Assembly (NCBI RefSeq): GCF_021513215.1
Contig: NZ_CP090975.1
Coordinates: 1,925,118 to 1,989,117 of the forward strand
Source of the DNA: Suttonella sp. R2A3
Lineage (GTDB): Bacteria > Pseudomonadota > Gammaproteobacteria > Cardiobacteriales > Cardiobacteriaceae
DNA: 64,000 nucleotides
Direction of reading: 5' to 3'
Below, in pieces: positions 45,007 to 53,912 of the stretch. The notes under the pieces are model-generated. The model saw only the letters and a list, made by a program, of their open reading frames with translations, did no database searches and was not told the origin of the DNA. Position 1 is the first letter of the stretch. Each line of letters begins with the position of its first letter. The position numbers were made by a program, and so were the translations under genes.

Positions 45007-45052
45007 CCCCATAAAGCCATAACAGACTTTATGGGGTGTGTTAACTAACACA
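45007..45052. repeat. Two adjacent inverted repeats between norB and sco
   Basis: CCCCATAAAG / CTTTATGGGG (45007-45016 and 45027-45036) is a perfect 10-bp stem. Immediately beside it TGTGTTA / TAACACA (45037-45052) has a 2-nt centre. The first may end norB transcription, although no T tract follows. The second is more operator-like and lies upstream of sco. Confidence 0.5.
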
Positions 45053-45104
45053 GTTTGCATCAATAATTATTCATCTCGACGATAGGATTAATGCCCAAGT
45101 GATG

Positions 45105-47366
45105 TTAATAATCCATTGTATCATTTTTGCGGTATTTGCCCATGACACCGAGCACAATCTGCGCGGTGACGGCAAAAGCACCAATGATAAAGACTACATC
45201 CCCGAAGGTACGAATCCAACGCAAGGTGACGAGGATATCGCTTTGCATGAATTCTTCGCCACGGGCATACCACAAGCCATGTTCAATCGCTGCATAGGCT
45301 TGGATTACACCATGTGGTAATAAGGTCATAAACATCATCATTGCCAAACCAATATTTAATCCCCAAAAAGCAACCTTCATGAGCTTTTCGTTAAACTGCA
45401 TGTCAGGGCGAATATAACGCAAGATCAAGAGGATGAAGCCAAGGGATAAGAATCCATACACCCCGAATAACGCTGCGTGAGCATGGTTAGCCGTGGTGTT
45501 TAGACCTTGGATGTAGAACAATGAAATCGGTGGGTTAATTAAGAAGCCAAAGACCCCAGCACCAAGCATATTCCAGAAGGCGACCGCGATGAAGCACATC
45601 AATGGCCATTTAACCCGAGCCATCCACGCAGCACGTGATTGCATGTGCCAGTTTTCATAAGCTTCGTAACCTAAGATCACCAATGGAACCACTTCTAACG
45701 CTGAGAACATCGCGCCAACCGCCATCACTGGGGTGGTGGTGCCTGAAAAATAGAGGTGGTGGAAGGTGCCCGGGACGCCGCCAAGCATAAACAGGATGGC
45801 AGAAAGGATACTCGCTGAAGTGGCACTGCGTACCCCAACCAAGCCCATGGTGTAGAAAATAAAGGCGATAGCGACTGTGGCAAATACTTCAAAGAAGCCT
45901 TCTACCCACAGATGCACGATCCACCAGCGCCAGTATTCCATGATTGATAGGTTAGTGTGTTCGCCGTAGAACAAGCCTGTACCGTAGAACAAACCAATCG
46001 CACCAATCGATAGGGTGAGCAAGATCAACAGATGGTTATCACCAGGCGCTTTGAGTGCTGCCCAAACGCCACGGAGCATAAGCACTAGCCAGAAGATTAG
46101 GCCGATATAGAGTGCTAACTGCCAGAAACGGCCAAGCTCTACAAATTCATACCCTTGGTGACCAAACCAGAAGTTCAACCAGCTTGGCATCCAGCCTTTA
46201 ATCGCCACAAACTGACCTAAGAACGATCCACCGACCACAACCAGCAAGGCAACAAAAAGAACATTCACACCAAGTGCTTGGTATTTAGGATCACGGCCGC
46301 CGTTAATAATCGGCACAAGGAACAGGCCCGCAGCAAGAAACGCCGTAGCAATCCAGAAGATCGCACTTTGAATATGCCAGGTGCGGGTTAGAGAGTACGG
46401 GAGCCATTGTGAGACTGGAATGCCGTAGAATTCTTGTCCTTCAACAGTGTAGTGCGCGGTAAAGCCACCAAGCAACACTTGAACGCAGAACAGCGCAACC
46501 ACCACTAACAAATATTTCCACAACGCTTTTTGTGAAGGGGTTAAGGTGACTAACGATAAAGGATCTTGTTTGGGTGCAGTAGGCACTTCCGGATCTTTTT
46601 CTGAATAGAACGCCCACAACCAAATGACCATGCCGACACCGAAAACCAGTAACACAACGGATGCCACAGACCACATGATGTTTTCAGTGGTTGGGACGTT
46701 GTCGATAATTGGCTCATGCGGCCAGTTGTTGGTGTAAGTCACATCCATGTTCGGACGGTTGGTTGATGCAGCCCAAGATGACCAGAAGAAGAATCCTGTC
46801 ATTTGTGCACGTTTATCCGCATCAGACAGTGTGTTTTCTTTCATCGCAAAATGCTCACGACTCTTTTGATACTCAGGATCATCACCAAAAAGTTTGTCGT
46901 AATACACAGCAGTGTTTTTGATCGCTGCAATACGCTGATCAGAAAGGGTGACAGCACCGGACTCTGTGTTGTAGGTGTTTTCGCGGAAGGCTAATTTGGC
47001 GCGCAATTCAATCAATGATTGATTTTCTTCGTCTAACGCATCGTAGGACTTACCAAATTGCTTTTGCGCTTCGATATCCATCCAGCTGAGCAACTCACGG
47101 TGTAACCAATCAGCTGTCCAATCTGGTGCTTGATAGGCGCCATGCCCCCAAACGGTACCAACCGACATGCCACCAATCGACTGCCAAGCGCTTTGGCCGG
47201 CAAAAATATCGTCTTGTGAATAAATCGTTTCGCCACTTTCGCTGACAAATGTCTGCGGAATGGGCGGCGCTTCGCGATAAACCTCGCGACCATAATAACC
47301 GAGCACCGAAAAAGTTATCACCATGGTGATAACTAACGTTGCCCAGAGCCATTTATAGGATTTCAT
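45105..47366 (-). CDS. norB: Quinol-dependent nitric oxide reductase (qNOR)
   Basis: A 753-residue single-subunit NO reductase that uses quinol to convert NO to N2O. The N-terminal extension (about residues 1-220), between the first helix and the core, corresponds to the fused NorC-like domain lacking haem c. The haem-copper-like core has about 13 helices, with WHIQSAIFWIATAFLAAG, the WRWWIVHLWVEGFFEVFATV segment with metal-binding His and the non-haem-iron Glu, GVPGTFHHLYFSG, and NHAHAALFGVYGFLSLG. GAGGT precedes the ATG. It detoxifies or respires the NO made by NirK. Confidence 0.95.
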   Translation of the reverse strand: MKSYKWLWATLVITMVITFSVLGYYGREVYREAPPIPQTFVSESGETIYSQDDIFAGQSAWQSIGGMSVGTVWGHGAYQAPDWTADWLHRELLSWMDIEAQKQFGKSYDALDEENQSLIELRAKLAFRENTYNTESGAVTLSDQRIAAIKNTAVYYDKLFGDDPEYQKSREHFAMKENTLSDADKRAQMTGFFFWSSWAASTNRPNMDVTYTNNWPHEPIIDNVPTTENIMWSVASVVLLVFGVGMVIWLWAFYSEKDPEVPTAPKQDPLSLVTLTPSQKALWKYLLVVVALFCVQVLLGGFTAHYTVEGQEFYGIPVSQWLPYSLTRTWHIQSAIFWIATAFLAAGLFLVPIINGGRDPKYQALGVNVLFVALLVVVGGSFLGQFVAIKGWMPSWLNFWFGHQGYEFVELGRFWQLALYIGLIFWLVLMLRGVWAALKAPGDNHLLILLTLSIGAIGLFYGTGLFYGEHTNLSIMEYWRWWIVHLWVEGFFEVFATVAIAFIFYTMGLVGVRSATSASILSAILFMLGGVPGTFHHLYFSGTTTPVMAVGAMFSALEVVPLVILGYEAYENWHMQSRAAWMARVKWPLMCFIAVAFWNMLGAGVFGFLINPPISLFYIQGLNTTANHAHAALFGVYGFLSLGFILLILRYIRPDMQFNEKLMKVAFWGLNIGLAMMMFMTLLPHGVIQAYAAIEHGLWYARGEEFMQSDILVTLRWIRTFGDVVFIIGAFAVTAQIVLGVMGKYRKNDTMDY

Positions 47367-47539
47367 AACAACCTCATAACCTTATAATGAAGAACACAGA
47401 GAGCGTCTCTGCCTGGGTCATAAAATAATCTTTGCCTTGCTATCTCAATCGATGAGCGATCTAAGTGTTTGATCGTATTGATAGGTTTGGCAACGATACT
47501 TTATTAGGCGATATCGTAAAATTTTAGTGCTATTTATGC

Positions 47540-47555
47540 CTTGACTAGAGTCAAG
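47540..47555. promoter_or_regulatory. FNR-like palindrome upstream of norB
   Basis: CTTGACTAGAGTCAAG is a perfect 16-bp palindrome with the TTGAC-N4-GTCAA layout of Crp/Fnr-family sites. On the minus strand TACGAT at 47518-47513 lies at class II spacing from it. It is about 175 bp from the norB start and about 160 bp from the divergent nitrilase gene, so the target is not certain. The rest of the 348-bp gap holds nothing I can name. Confidence 0.5.
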
Positions 47556-47714
47556 AAAGATAAAATTATTTCATTGTTATTTGTTGCGTTGTTAGTGGCC
47601 GTGGTTGGGCCGCTAAAAAAGCAGGATGGTGTGGCTAACAATCATTAGATAGTGTTATTGGGATGACGTATGGGCGTTAATACCGATACAATAGTTTCTT
47701 TTTGGGGAGTAATT

Positions 47715-49244
47715 ATGGTCGAAGACCTTTATCTCAAGATTCGTGAAATCGAACACGATGATTATCCGCAAATTAAACAGTTAATGGATCGCGTATACCA
47801 CGATATTGGTGGTGCCTGGCCGGAGCAAACCATTCATCAGTTGGTCGATGAGTTCCACGAAGGTCAGATTGCGTTGTTTGACCACGATCGCTTGATCGGC
47901 ATGGTGCTTTCGGTACAAGTCGATTATAAAAAATTCTCTAATCCGCATACCTATGACGATTTGATTGGCCAAAGCGAAACCATCCTTAATAATCCTGATG
48001 GCGATGCGATTTATGGTTTGGACGCGCTGATTGATCCGGATTATCGTGGTTATCGCTTGGGTCGACGTTTGTATGATGCGCGTAAAGAGCTGTGCCGTCA
48101 GCATAACTATCGGGCGATTTTAGCCGGTGGACGGATGCCGAATTATCATCAAGAAGATGGCATGAGTCCAGCGGACTATATTGAGGCGGTTAAAGGTCGG
48201 GAGATTTACGACCCGATCTTGTCGTTCCAACTAGCCAATGAGTTTATTGTTAAACGCGTGCTGCATAAATACCTGCCCGAAGATGATAAATCGAAAGGGT
48301 TTGCCACCTTGCTCGAATGGAGCAATATCTATTACGAACCGCAAGATTACAGCGCAAAAACGGGCAAAACAGAAGTGCGTATCGGAGGGATTCAGTGGCA
48401 GATGCGTGAGGTGCAATCCGCTGATGAGCTGCTACAACAAGTCGAATTCTTTGTTGATGTGATGGCTGATTACAACGCGGATTTTGCTTTGTTACCTGAG
48501 TTCTTTAACGCGCCATTGATGGGGCTAAGTGAAGATACCGATCAAAACGTCGCGATCCGTTTTCTCGCGGATTATACCGAGCATTTTAAAGAAAAAATTT
48601 CGCATATGGCGGTGAGTTATAACGTCAATGTGATCACTGGCTCGATGCCGCTTGTTGAAGAGGATACGTTGTATAACGTCAGTTATCTCTGCCGACGCGA
48701 TGGCACAGTGGATGAACAGCGTAAAATCCACATCACCCCACATGAACGTAATTCATGGGTGATTGAAGGCGGTGATCGCGTGCGGGTATTTGATACAGAT
48801 GCTGGGCGGATTGGGATTCTGATTTGCTATGACGTTGAGTTTCCAGAATTGGCACGTTTGATGGCGCTCGATGATATGGATATTTTGTTTGTACCATTTT
48901 GGACGGACACCAAAAATGGCTACCTGCGGGTGCGCCATTGCGCACAGGCTCGGGCGATTGAAAACGAATGTTATGTGATGATTTGCGGTAGCGTGGGTAA
49001 CTTGCCACAGGTGGAGAGTTTGGATATTCAATACGCGCAGTCTTCGATATTTTCGCCGTCAGATTTTCCGTTTCCACACGATGCGATCATGGCCGAAACG
49101 ACCCCCAATACCGAGATGATTTTCTTCTCAGATATTGATTTGGCCAAGCTCAAGCAAGTACGTGCTGAAGGCTCGGTGCATAATTTAAAAGACCGTCGTA
49201 GCGATCTCTTTACCTTAGATTGGAAAGCGAAAGCGAGAATGTAA
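47715..49244 (+). CDS. GNAT acetyltransferase fused to carbon-nitrogen hydrolase (nitrilase superfamily)
   Basis: A 509-residue two-domain protein. ATG 47715 follows GGGGAG; upstream in-frame codons lack such a site. Residues 1-210 form a GNAT domain (LIDPDYRGYRLGRRLYDAR is the acetyl-CoA loop). Residues 225-509 form a nitrilase fold with catalytic Glu in LLPEFFNAP, Lys in QRKIHITPHE and Cys in LICYDVEFPE. This fusion is a known but uncharacterised family, probably an amidase acting on an acylated product. glk follows 5 bp later. Confidence 0.88.
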   Translation: MVEDLYLKIREIEHDDYPQIKQLMDRVYHDIGGAWPEQTIHQLVDEFHEGQIALFDHDRLIGMVLSVQVDYKKFSNPHTYDDLIGQSETILNNPDGDAIYGLDALIDPDYRGYRLGRRLYDARKELCRQHNYRAILAGGRMPNYHQEDGMSPADYIEAVKGREIYDPILSFQLANEFIVKRVLHKYLPEDDKSKGFATLLEWSNIYYEPQDYSAKTGKTEVRIGGIQWQMREVQSADELLQQVEFFVDVMADYNADFALLPEFFNAPLMGLSEDTDQNVAIRFLADYTEHFKEKISHMAVSYNVNVITGSMPLVEEDTLYNVSYLCRRDGTVDEQRKIHITPHERNSWVIEGGDRVRVFDTDAGRIGILICYDVEFPELARLMALDDMDILFVPFWTDTKNGYLRVRHCAQARAIENECYVMICGSVGNLPQVESLDIQYAQSSIFSPSDFPFPHDAIMAETTPNTEMIFFSDIDLAKLKQVRAEGSVHNLKDRRSDLFTLDWKAKARM

Positions 49245-49249
49245 GGATG

Positions 49250-50212
49250 ATGAATACGCAGTTTCTGGTCGCAGACATTGGCGGAACACACGCCCGCTTT
49301 GCGCTGAGTATGCCCGATGGGGTGCTCAGCGAAATTGATTGTCTGCGCACTGCGGATTTTCCTACTATAGAAGAAGCTATTCGTGCGTATCTCTCCGCAC
49401 ACAGGGCATCGGTTGATCATGCAGTGATCGCGATTGCTACACCGATAACCAGTGATAGGGTGGCGATGACCAACCATCATTGGGCGTTCTCTATTCGCGC
49501 GCTACAAGACAGTCTTGGTTTGCAACGACTTTTGGTAATTAACGATTTCAGCGCACAGGCGCTCGCGGTTTTATCGTTGCAAGATCATCAATACTGCACG
49601 ATTTGCCCAGGTATTATCGATCATACGGCGCCAAAGGCCGTGCTTGGTCCGGGCACGGGGCTTGGTGTGTCGGGTTTGATTCGAGGTGATGGTGGTCGCT
49701 GGTGTGCACTTGCTGGCGAAGGCGGACATGTTTCGTTTGCCCCACAAACGGAAGATGAATGGCGTGTGTATCAATACGCTCGCCGTCATTATCCCGAGCA
49801 TGTTTCAGCCGAGCGTTTACTCTCTGGCAACGGACTAAGTTTGATTGATGCGGCACTTGCTGATGCAGGAGAAGCGCACACTAGGCGCCGCGCTGAAGAA
49901 ATTGGTGCAGCAGCGTTTGCCGGAGAGTTGCAAGCCAGGCACGTATGGGATGTGTTTCACGGCATGCTGGCGAGCGTCGCAGCTGATTTAGCGCTAACCT
50001 TGGGCGCACGTGGTGGGGTGTATTTGTGTGGGGGTATTTTGCCACGCAGCGTAGATTTACTCACAAACGGCGTTTTTGCCGAGCGTTTTGTCGCCAAAGG
50101 GCGCTGTCGTGATTATCTGGCTGATATTCCTGTGTATTTATTGCTTCATGATGATTGTGCCGGGCTTTATGGCGCAGCCACAGCGCTAAGCGAGGAATGC
50201 CGTCATGCTTAA
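49250..50212 (+). CDS. glk: Glucokinase
   Basis: A 320-residue ATP-dependent glucokinase of the E. coli Glk type. The N-terminus FLVADIGGTHARFALSM is the phosphate-1 loop. VINDFSAQALAVL holds the catalytic Asp, and VLGPGTGLGVSGLI and GEGGHVSFAPQTEDEW complete the site. ATG 49250 and ATG 49247 are tandem, and the second fits the family N-terminus better. It supplies glucose-6-phosphate to pgi and pgm elsewhere in the window. The next gene overlaps its end by 8 bp. Confidence 0.93.
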   Translation: MNTQFLVADIGGTHARFALSMPDGVLSEIDCLRTADFPTIEEAIRAYLSAHRASVDHAVIAIATPITSDRVAMTNHHWAFSIRALQDSLGLQRLLVINDFSAQALAVLSLQDHQYCTICPGIIDHTAPKAVLGPGTGLGVSGLIRGDGGRWCALAGEGGHVSFAPQTEDEWRVYQYARRHYPEHVSAERLLSGNGLSLIDAALADAGEAHTRRRAEEIGAAAFAGELQARHVWDVFHGMLASVAADLALTLGARGGVYLCGGILPRSVDLLTNGVFAERFVAKGRCRDYLADIPVYLLLHDDCAGLYGAATALSEECRHA

Positions 50213-51116
50213 AGTGAACGAGAAAACCAATCGCCACCGTGGTGTGGTGCAGACCGCGTGGCTAAGCATTATCGGCAACACACTGCTGGCCTTGATCAAA
50301 GGGATAACCGGTGTTTTTGGGCATTCGCATGCGCTGATAGCCGATGCTATTGAATCAACCAGCGATGTTTTTTCCTCGATTTTATTGCTGTTGGGTTTGC
50401 GTTTTGCGCAACGTCCGGCTGATGACAATCATCCCTACGGGCATGGACGCGCAGAATCGCTCACCACCTTTATCATTGTTGGCTTTTTGCTCACCTCGGC
50501 AACGATTATCGCCCTAGAGAGTATCGAGAAAATTCGTACGCCGGTTGAAGAGCTACCCGCGCCTTATACGCTGATAGTGCTTGCTGGTGTGATCATTGTC
50601 AAAGAGTTGCTGTATCGAGTGTTTGATCGTCGTGGTAAAGACAATCATAGTTCAGCGCTGAGTGCGGAAGCGTGGCATCATCGTAGCGACGCGATCACAT
50701 CCTTAGCAGCTTTTATCGGTATCAGTATTGCCTTAATTATGGGCAAAAATTGGGTCACAGCTGACGCATGGGCTGCGCTGTTTGCCGCAGGGATTATCTA
50801 TATTAATGCTTGGCGAATTTTCCGCCCGGTGTTGGGTGAAGTGATGGATGAAGATAATCATAATGAACTGCGCGAACAGATTGTCGCTTTGGTTGGCGCT
50901 TCGCCGGAAGTGGTACGCGTGGATGAATGTCTTATCCGTAAAATGGGCAGTGAATATATCGTTGATCTGTGTATTGTTGTGCCAAGCGATTGGACGGTTA
51001 AAGATATATGTCTACATAACGGCGCATTACGACAAAACCTATTTAACGAACACCGCTTAATCAGTCGGGTGTTTATCGAGGTATATGCAAAAGGGTGCCT
51101 TGATACCAGGCATTAA
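50205..51116 (+). CDS. Cation diffusion facilitator family transporter, FieF-like
   Basis: A 303-residue metal efflux protein with six membrane helices and a C-terminal cytoplasmic metal-binding domain. Helix 2 has HSHALIADAIESTSDVFSS (metal-site Asp residues), followed by HPYGHGRAESLTTF, and helix 5 has AEAWHHRSDAITSLAAF. Substrates are typically Zn2+, Fe2+ or Mn2+ and cannot be fixed here. ATG 50205 overlaps the end of glk. Confidence 0.9.
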   Translation: MLKVNEKTNRHRGVVQTAWLSIIGNTLLALIKGITGVFGHSHALIADAIESTSDVFSSILLLLGLRFAQRPADDNHPYGHGRAESLTTFIIVGFLLTSATIIALESIEKIRTPVEELPAPYTLIVLAGVIIVKELLYRVFDRRGKDNHSSALSAEAWHHRSDAITSLAAFIGISIALIMGKNWVTADAWAALFAAGIIYINAWRIFRPVLGEVMDEDNHNELREQIVALVGASPEVVRVDECLIRKMGSEYIVDLCIVVPSDWTVKDICLHNGALRQNLFNEHRLISRVFIEVYAKGCLDTRH

Positions 51117-51236
51117 GATTATCTTCTTTGTTCATATCTAAGTGTGTTTAAAAGGTTACTTAAAAAGGATGTGCTATGTACGCGTCTTTTTAGCTAGGTG
51201 TTATGCTCTATTGAGTCATTTTTGAGAGATTTAGAA

Positions 51237-51305
51237 ATGGATAGATTCTGGGAAGATGCGTATGACTGGTTCTATCAAATGAATTTGGGTGGTTCAGTGA
51301 GGTGA
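51237..51305 (+). other. Tiny ORF in the AT-rich island, possible remnant
   Basis: A 22-codon frame (MDRFWEDAYDWFYQMNLGGS to VR) is rich in aromatic and acidic residues. It precedes a decayed gene tail and may be the 5' part of a deleted small gene, similar in position to the 44-residue ORF at 51455. There is no family match, and it could be chance. Confidence 0.25.
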
Positions 51306-51315
51306 TTTTATCCAA

Positions 51316-51399
51316 GCGTATTCAACCATGAAACTAGCAGGTGACTACCCTAGCTTTTTGAAGATGCTTTGGGATGTGTTGTTGTTTAGGTGGATGTAG
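51316..51399 (+). pseudogene. Truncated duplicate of the 3' end of the DUF6708-like gene
   Basis: The segment reads YSTMKLAGDYPSFLKMLWDV then LLFRWM and stop. It aligns with the last 27 codons of the intact gene at 51586-52758 (FSTMRPAGDYPGFFKGLWDV then LLFRWLNL). By eye the 78 bp at 51316-51393 and 52669-52746 are about 80% identical. The rest of the copy is missing. It shows that an earlier paralogous cassette stood here. Confidence 0.8.
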
Positions 51400-51454
51400 A
51401 CTGACCTTTTTATTGTAAATTAGCTTTGTTATCGCTTACTTTACACTGTCACCC

Positions 51455-51589
51455 ATGAAAAATTGGTTTAAGTACGGTCCTTGGGGTGAGGAAAATGCAG
51501 GTTGGAGCTATGACAAGTTAGTTGCTGAGTACCAAAAGGCGGCACAGAACATCGAAATAGATATTGATGAGAGTGATGATAAAAAATGA
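51455..51589 (+). CDS. 44-residue small protein coupled to the DUF6708-like gene
   Basis: ATG 51455 to TGA 51587-51589 encodes MKNWFKYGPWGEENAGWSYD followed by a helical KLVAEYQKAAQNIEIDI and an acidic tail. Its stop overlaps the next start as ATGA, which is the strongest sign it is translated. It has no signal peptide or membrane span. The Trp/Gly-rich N-terminus looks like a short binding motif. It may be an adaptor or partner for the membrane protein, which is inference. Confidence 0.6.
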   Translation: MKNWFKYGPWGEENAGWSYDKLVAEYQKAAQNIEIDIDESDDKK

Positions 51590-52758
51590 TAAGTGATTTG
51601 ACAGGCCGAGAAGCTATTTACTTTACAAAAGATGGTTATGGTTTTGTTGGCAAGCCTTATGACAATCATCAGATGCCTTTAAACCAAAGTGTAAAGCATG
51701 ATGTACCTTTAAGACCACAGCGTACAGTCATACAGTTCAACAGTACATATATGGAATTAATAGACAGGTGGGATGCAACTAGGGGTGAAGTGGCTTCTTG
51801 GTTTAGTTTATTTCTTGGTGGTTTTCTAGCATTAACAAGCATGCTTGCATACTTTATCGTTGATATGGCTAAGAACTATTCTGAAAATATAGGCTATATA
51901 GTTTTTATAGGTGTCTTGTTCTTGCCGTCTATATTGTTTGTATTTTTTTGCTACAAAGTTCTTCGTTTGGAGGTTTTTAGCCATCGTTACTTTCCACTGC
52001 GCTTTAACCGTAAAACAGGCAAAGTTCATGTATTGCAGGCCACTGGTAAAGTGCAAACCTTCAACTGGAAGACACTTAAAATAAACATGGTGCATCCAAG
52101 AAATGACCAATGCTATGTACGCTGCTGCGAGGTAGATAACAACAACATTATTCAAAAAACTTTTTCTTTACCTTTTATTTCCAGTTATACAGATGAGGAT
52201 TTAATCAGCCACTTTGAATTTGTTAACCGTTACATGCAAGCTCGCACTGACAAAGACTTAGCCGAAGTAGCTAGTAGTATTCGCTATCTTTTTCCTGTAC
52301 ATGAGCGAAGAGAAACAATAAAAGAAAGCTTTGAGCATACTCAGTTTGAGTATCATCATGGCTATGAAAACATGGAGTACCCAGAACAAAGCTTTAAAAA
52401 AGACTGGACATACTATATAAACACGCCGTTTATGTTCTTGAAGTTCCTTGGCAGATTGCTTTCAGTTTATACCAGTAAACAACCCACGTTTTCTGCTGAG
52501 ATAGAAGCACAAAGCACCATCGACCCTGATGATAAGTTTGACTTAAACAAAAACCCACCTGTACCTGAACTCATCAAACCACCAACCCTGATAGACAGGC
52601 TGGTATCTATCATTATGTTTGTCGTGGCGTTGGTAGTATCTTTGTCTATCTTTGCGCTGGTGCTAGACGCATTTTCAACCATGAGACCAGCAGGTGACTA
52701 TCCTGGTTTTTTTAAAGGTCTGTGGGACGTGCTGTTATTTAGGTGGCTCAACTTATGA
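51586..52758 (+). CDS. DUF6708-like membrane protein of the accessory island
   Basis: A 390-residue protein with a soluble N-terminus (1-71), two close membrane helices (about 72-93 and 102-123), then a domain starting PLRFNRKTGKVHVLQATGK (137-155) and continuing through FNWKTLKINMVH. A late helix (about 339-363) and a short aromatic tail complete it. The FNRKTGKV strand, a W-containing strand and a FVNRYM helix recall DUF6708 proteins, which I remember from polymorphic-toxin and type VI secretion loci. This match is from memory and untested. Composition is more AT-rich than the neighbouring core genes. Confidence 0.55.
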   Translation: MISDLTGREAIYFTKDGYGFVGKPYDNHQMPLNQSVKHDVPLRPQRTVIQFNSTYMELIDRWDATRGEVASWFSLFLGGFLALTSMLAYFIVDMAKNYSENIGYIVFIGVLFLPSILFVFFCYKVLRLEVFSHRYFPLRFNRKTGKVHVLQATGKVQTFNWKTLKINMVHPRNDQCYVRCCEVDNNNIIQKTFSLPFISSYTDEDLISHFEFVNRYMQARTDKDLAEVASSIRYLFPVHERRETIKESFEHTQFEYHHGYENMEYPEQSFKKDWTYYINTPFMFLKFLGRLLSVYTSKQPTFSAEIEAQSTIDPDDKFDLNKNPPVPELIKPPTLIDRLVSIIMFVVALVVSLSIFALVLDAFSTMRPAGDYPGFFKGLWDVLLFRWLNL

Positions 52759-52786
52759 ATATATACAAACTTATGAGTATTTATAG

Positions 52787-53398
52787 CTACAGACAAGAGC
52801 GTAATATAGACGTATCGATTGAACTGCCTTCAAAATTCAATTTTTGATTCAAACACGATACTTTTTTTAATGTTGTCTTGACCTCTGCAGTAGTTAAAAT
52901 CTGACTTAACGGGTTGTTTTTCTTAAGATATTCATTAAAATCAAGGGCTAGATTATAGTATCTTCTAATTTTGTATCTTAAATAATTTACTTCAATAGTT
53001 GTATATAGCTCATCATCAATTATATTTTGCGTTTTATGAATCTTATTAAATCTATTCAACACATTATAAATATAAGCATCACCTCCCTTAATAAGAACCT
53101 TCGGTGAGGGATAATACCTATTAGCCATGCTGTAGTGATTCCAAGCTTTACCATAATGACCTTGAGAAAAGAACTCATCTCCAGACTTTTCAAGTCTCAA
53201 TAATGTTTGATACGCTTCAGCTATATTTTTATCTTTATTGATGTTTTCCCATAAAGTAATGGTGTCATCTAGAATCTCTTTGTAACTCTGGTACGTCAGC
53301 AAGCTATTATCAAGTCCAGAATTGACCAACTTGGGTTCATTAGCTGGGTCAATACTACAACCCAATACCAGAACTGCTGACAACATTACTTTTTTCAT
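52787..53398 (-). CDS. Hypothetical lipoprotein, TPR-like
   Basis: A 203-residue protein with a signal peptide and lipobox LVLGCS (Cys near residue 14). The mature part is helical. DEFFSQGHYGKAWNHYSMANRYYPSPK (about residues 73-99) resembles one tetratricopeptide repeat. Two further Cys lie near the C-terminus (VSCLNQ and SCL). AT-rich composition links it to the DUF6708-like gene, which it faces tail to tail. Function is unknown. Confidence 0.6.
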   Translation of the reverse strand: MKKVMLSAVLVLGCSIDPANEPKLVNSGLDNSLLTYQSYKEILDDTITLWENINKDKNIAEAYQTLLRLEKSGDEFFSQGHYGKAWNHYSMANRYYPSPKVLIKGGDAYIYNVLNRFNKIHKTQNIIDDELYTTIEVNYLRYKIRRYYNLALDFNEYLKKNNPLSQILTTAEVKTTLKKVSCLNQKLNFEGSSIDTSILRSCL

Positions 53399-53738
53399 CT
53401 GCTACTCTCAGACAATTATTAACTGTCGAACTTATTTAGTGTTGGTTTGCCTTCACCGATCCCCTAAATCAGTACCATGCTTAGATAGAGTTTTCTTGAG
53501 TATTATGCAGACTTTTTTGCAAAGATTGAAGGTGATAGAAGCTTAGTGCTATGTGGTTGTTTGTGGGCGCAATGATGTTGGTGTTGCCGCTGGAGTTTAT
53601 ATTTTATTGAGTATTTGGCTGAGTTCTACCAGATTGTAAATGGGGTGTCTATCTGATACCAGTATTAGCACACGGTGCCGTTAAGAAAGCGTATTCTCAT
53701 AATGAGGGTGCGTATATAGAAGTGGGGAGAAGTAAAAA
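53399..53738. other. Gap of 340 bp without a recognisable gene
   Basis: This stretch lies between the lipoprotein start and the 3' end of the tRNA-Arg gene. It holds only a 19-codon hydrophobic frame near 53551 without support. I see no integrase, no copy of the tRNA 3' end and no repeat. Confidence 0.6.
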
Positions 53739-53815
53739 TGGCCCGCCCGAAGGGATTCGAACCCCTGACCTTTGCCTCCGGAGGGCAACGCTCTATCCAG
53801 CTGAGCTACGGGCGG
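53739..53815 (-). tRNA. tRNA-Arg (anticodon CCG)
   Basis: The 77-nt minus-strand gene has a 7-bp acceptor stem (CCGCCCG / CGGGCGG), a D-loop AGCTCAGCTGGATAGAGC, the anticodon arm TTGCC-CTCCGGA-GGCAA with anticodon CCG, and a T-arm GGGGTTCGAATCCCC. The discriminator is G and CCA is encoded. It is followed directly by TTTTT. Confidence 0.95.
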
Positions 53816-53871
53816 AAGGCGCGCATCATAGCACGCAGCGTGTTCAAACTAAAATTTTTTATAGCGAGAGA

Positions 53872-53900
53872 ATAAAAAAGCCCTGAGAATTCAGGGCTTC
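53872..53900 (-). terminator. Rho-independent terminator of the YebE-like gene
   Basis: The stem AAGCCCTGA / TCAGGGCTT (53878-53886 and 53891-53899) has a 4-nt loop and is followed by TTTT on the minus strand. Confidence 0.88.
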
Positions 53901-53912
53901 AGCTTGGCCAGA

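Noticed and set aside
47467..47484. TTGAT-N4-TTGAT near norB as an FNR box
   Set aside because: The half-sites are direct, not inverted, repeats, so it does not fit the dimer site.
53551..53610. 19-codon hydrophobic frame
   Set aside because: Too short, with no ribosome site and no neighbour coupling.
51117..53815. Island integrated at tRNA-Arg
   Set aside because: No integrase, no repeated tRNA 3' end and no flanking direct repeats were found, so the proximity may be coincidence.
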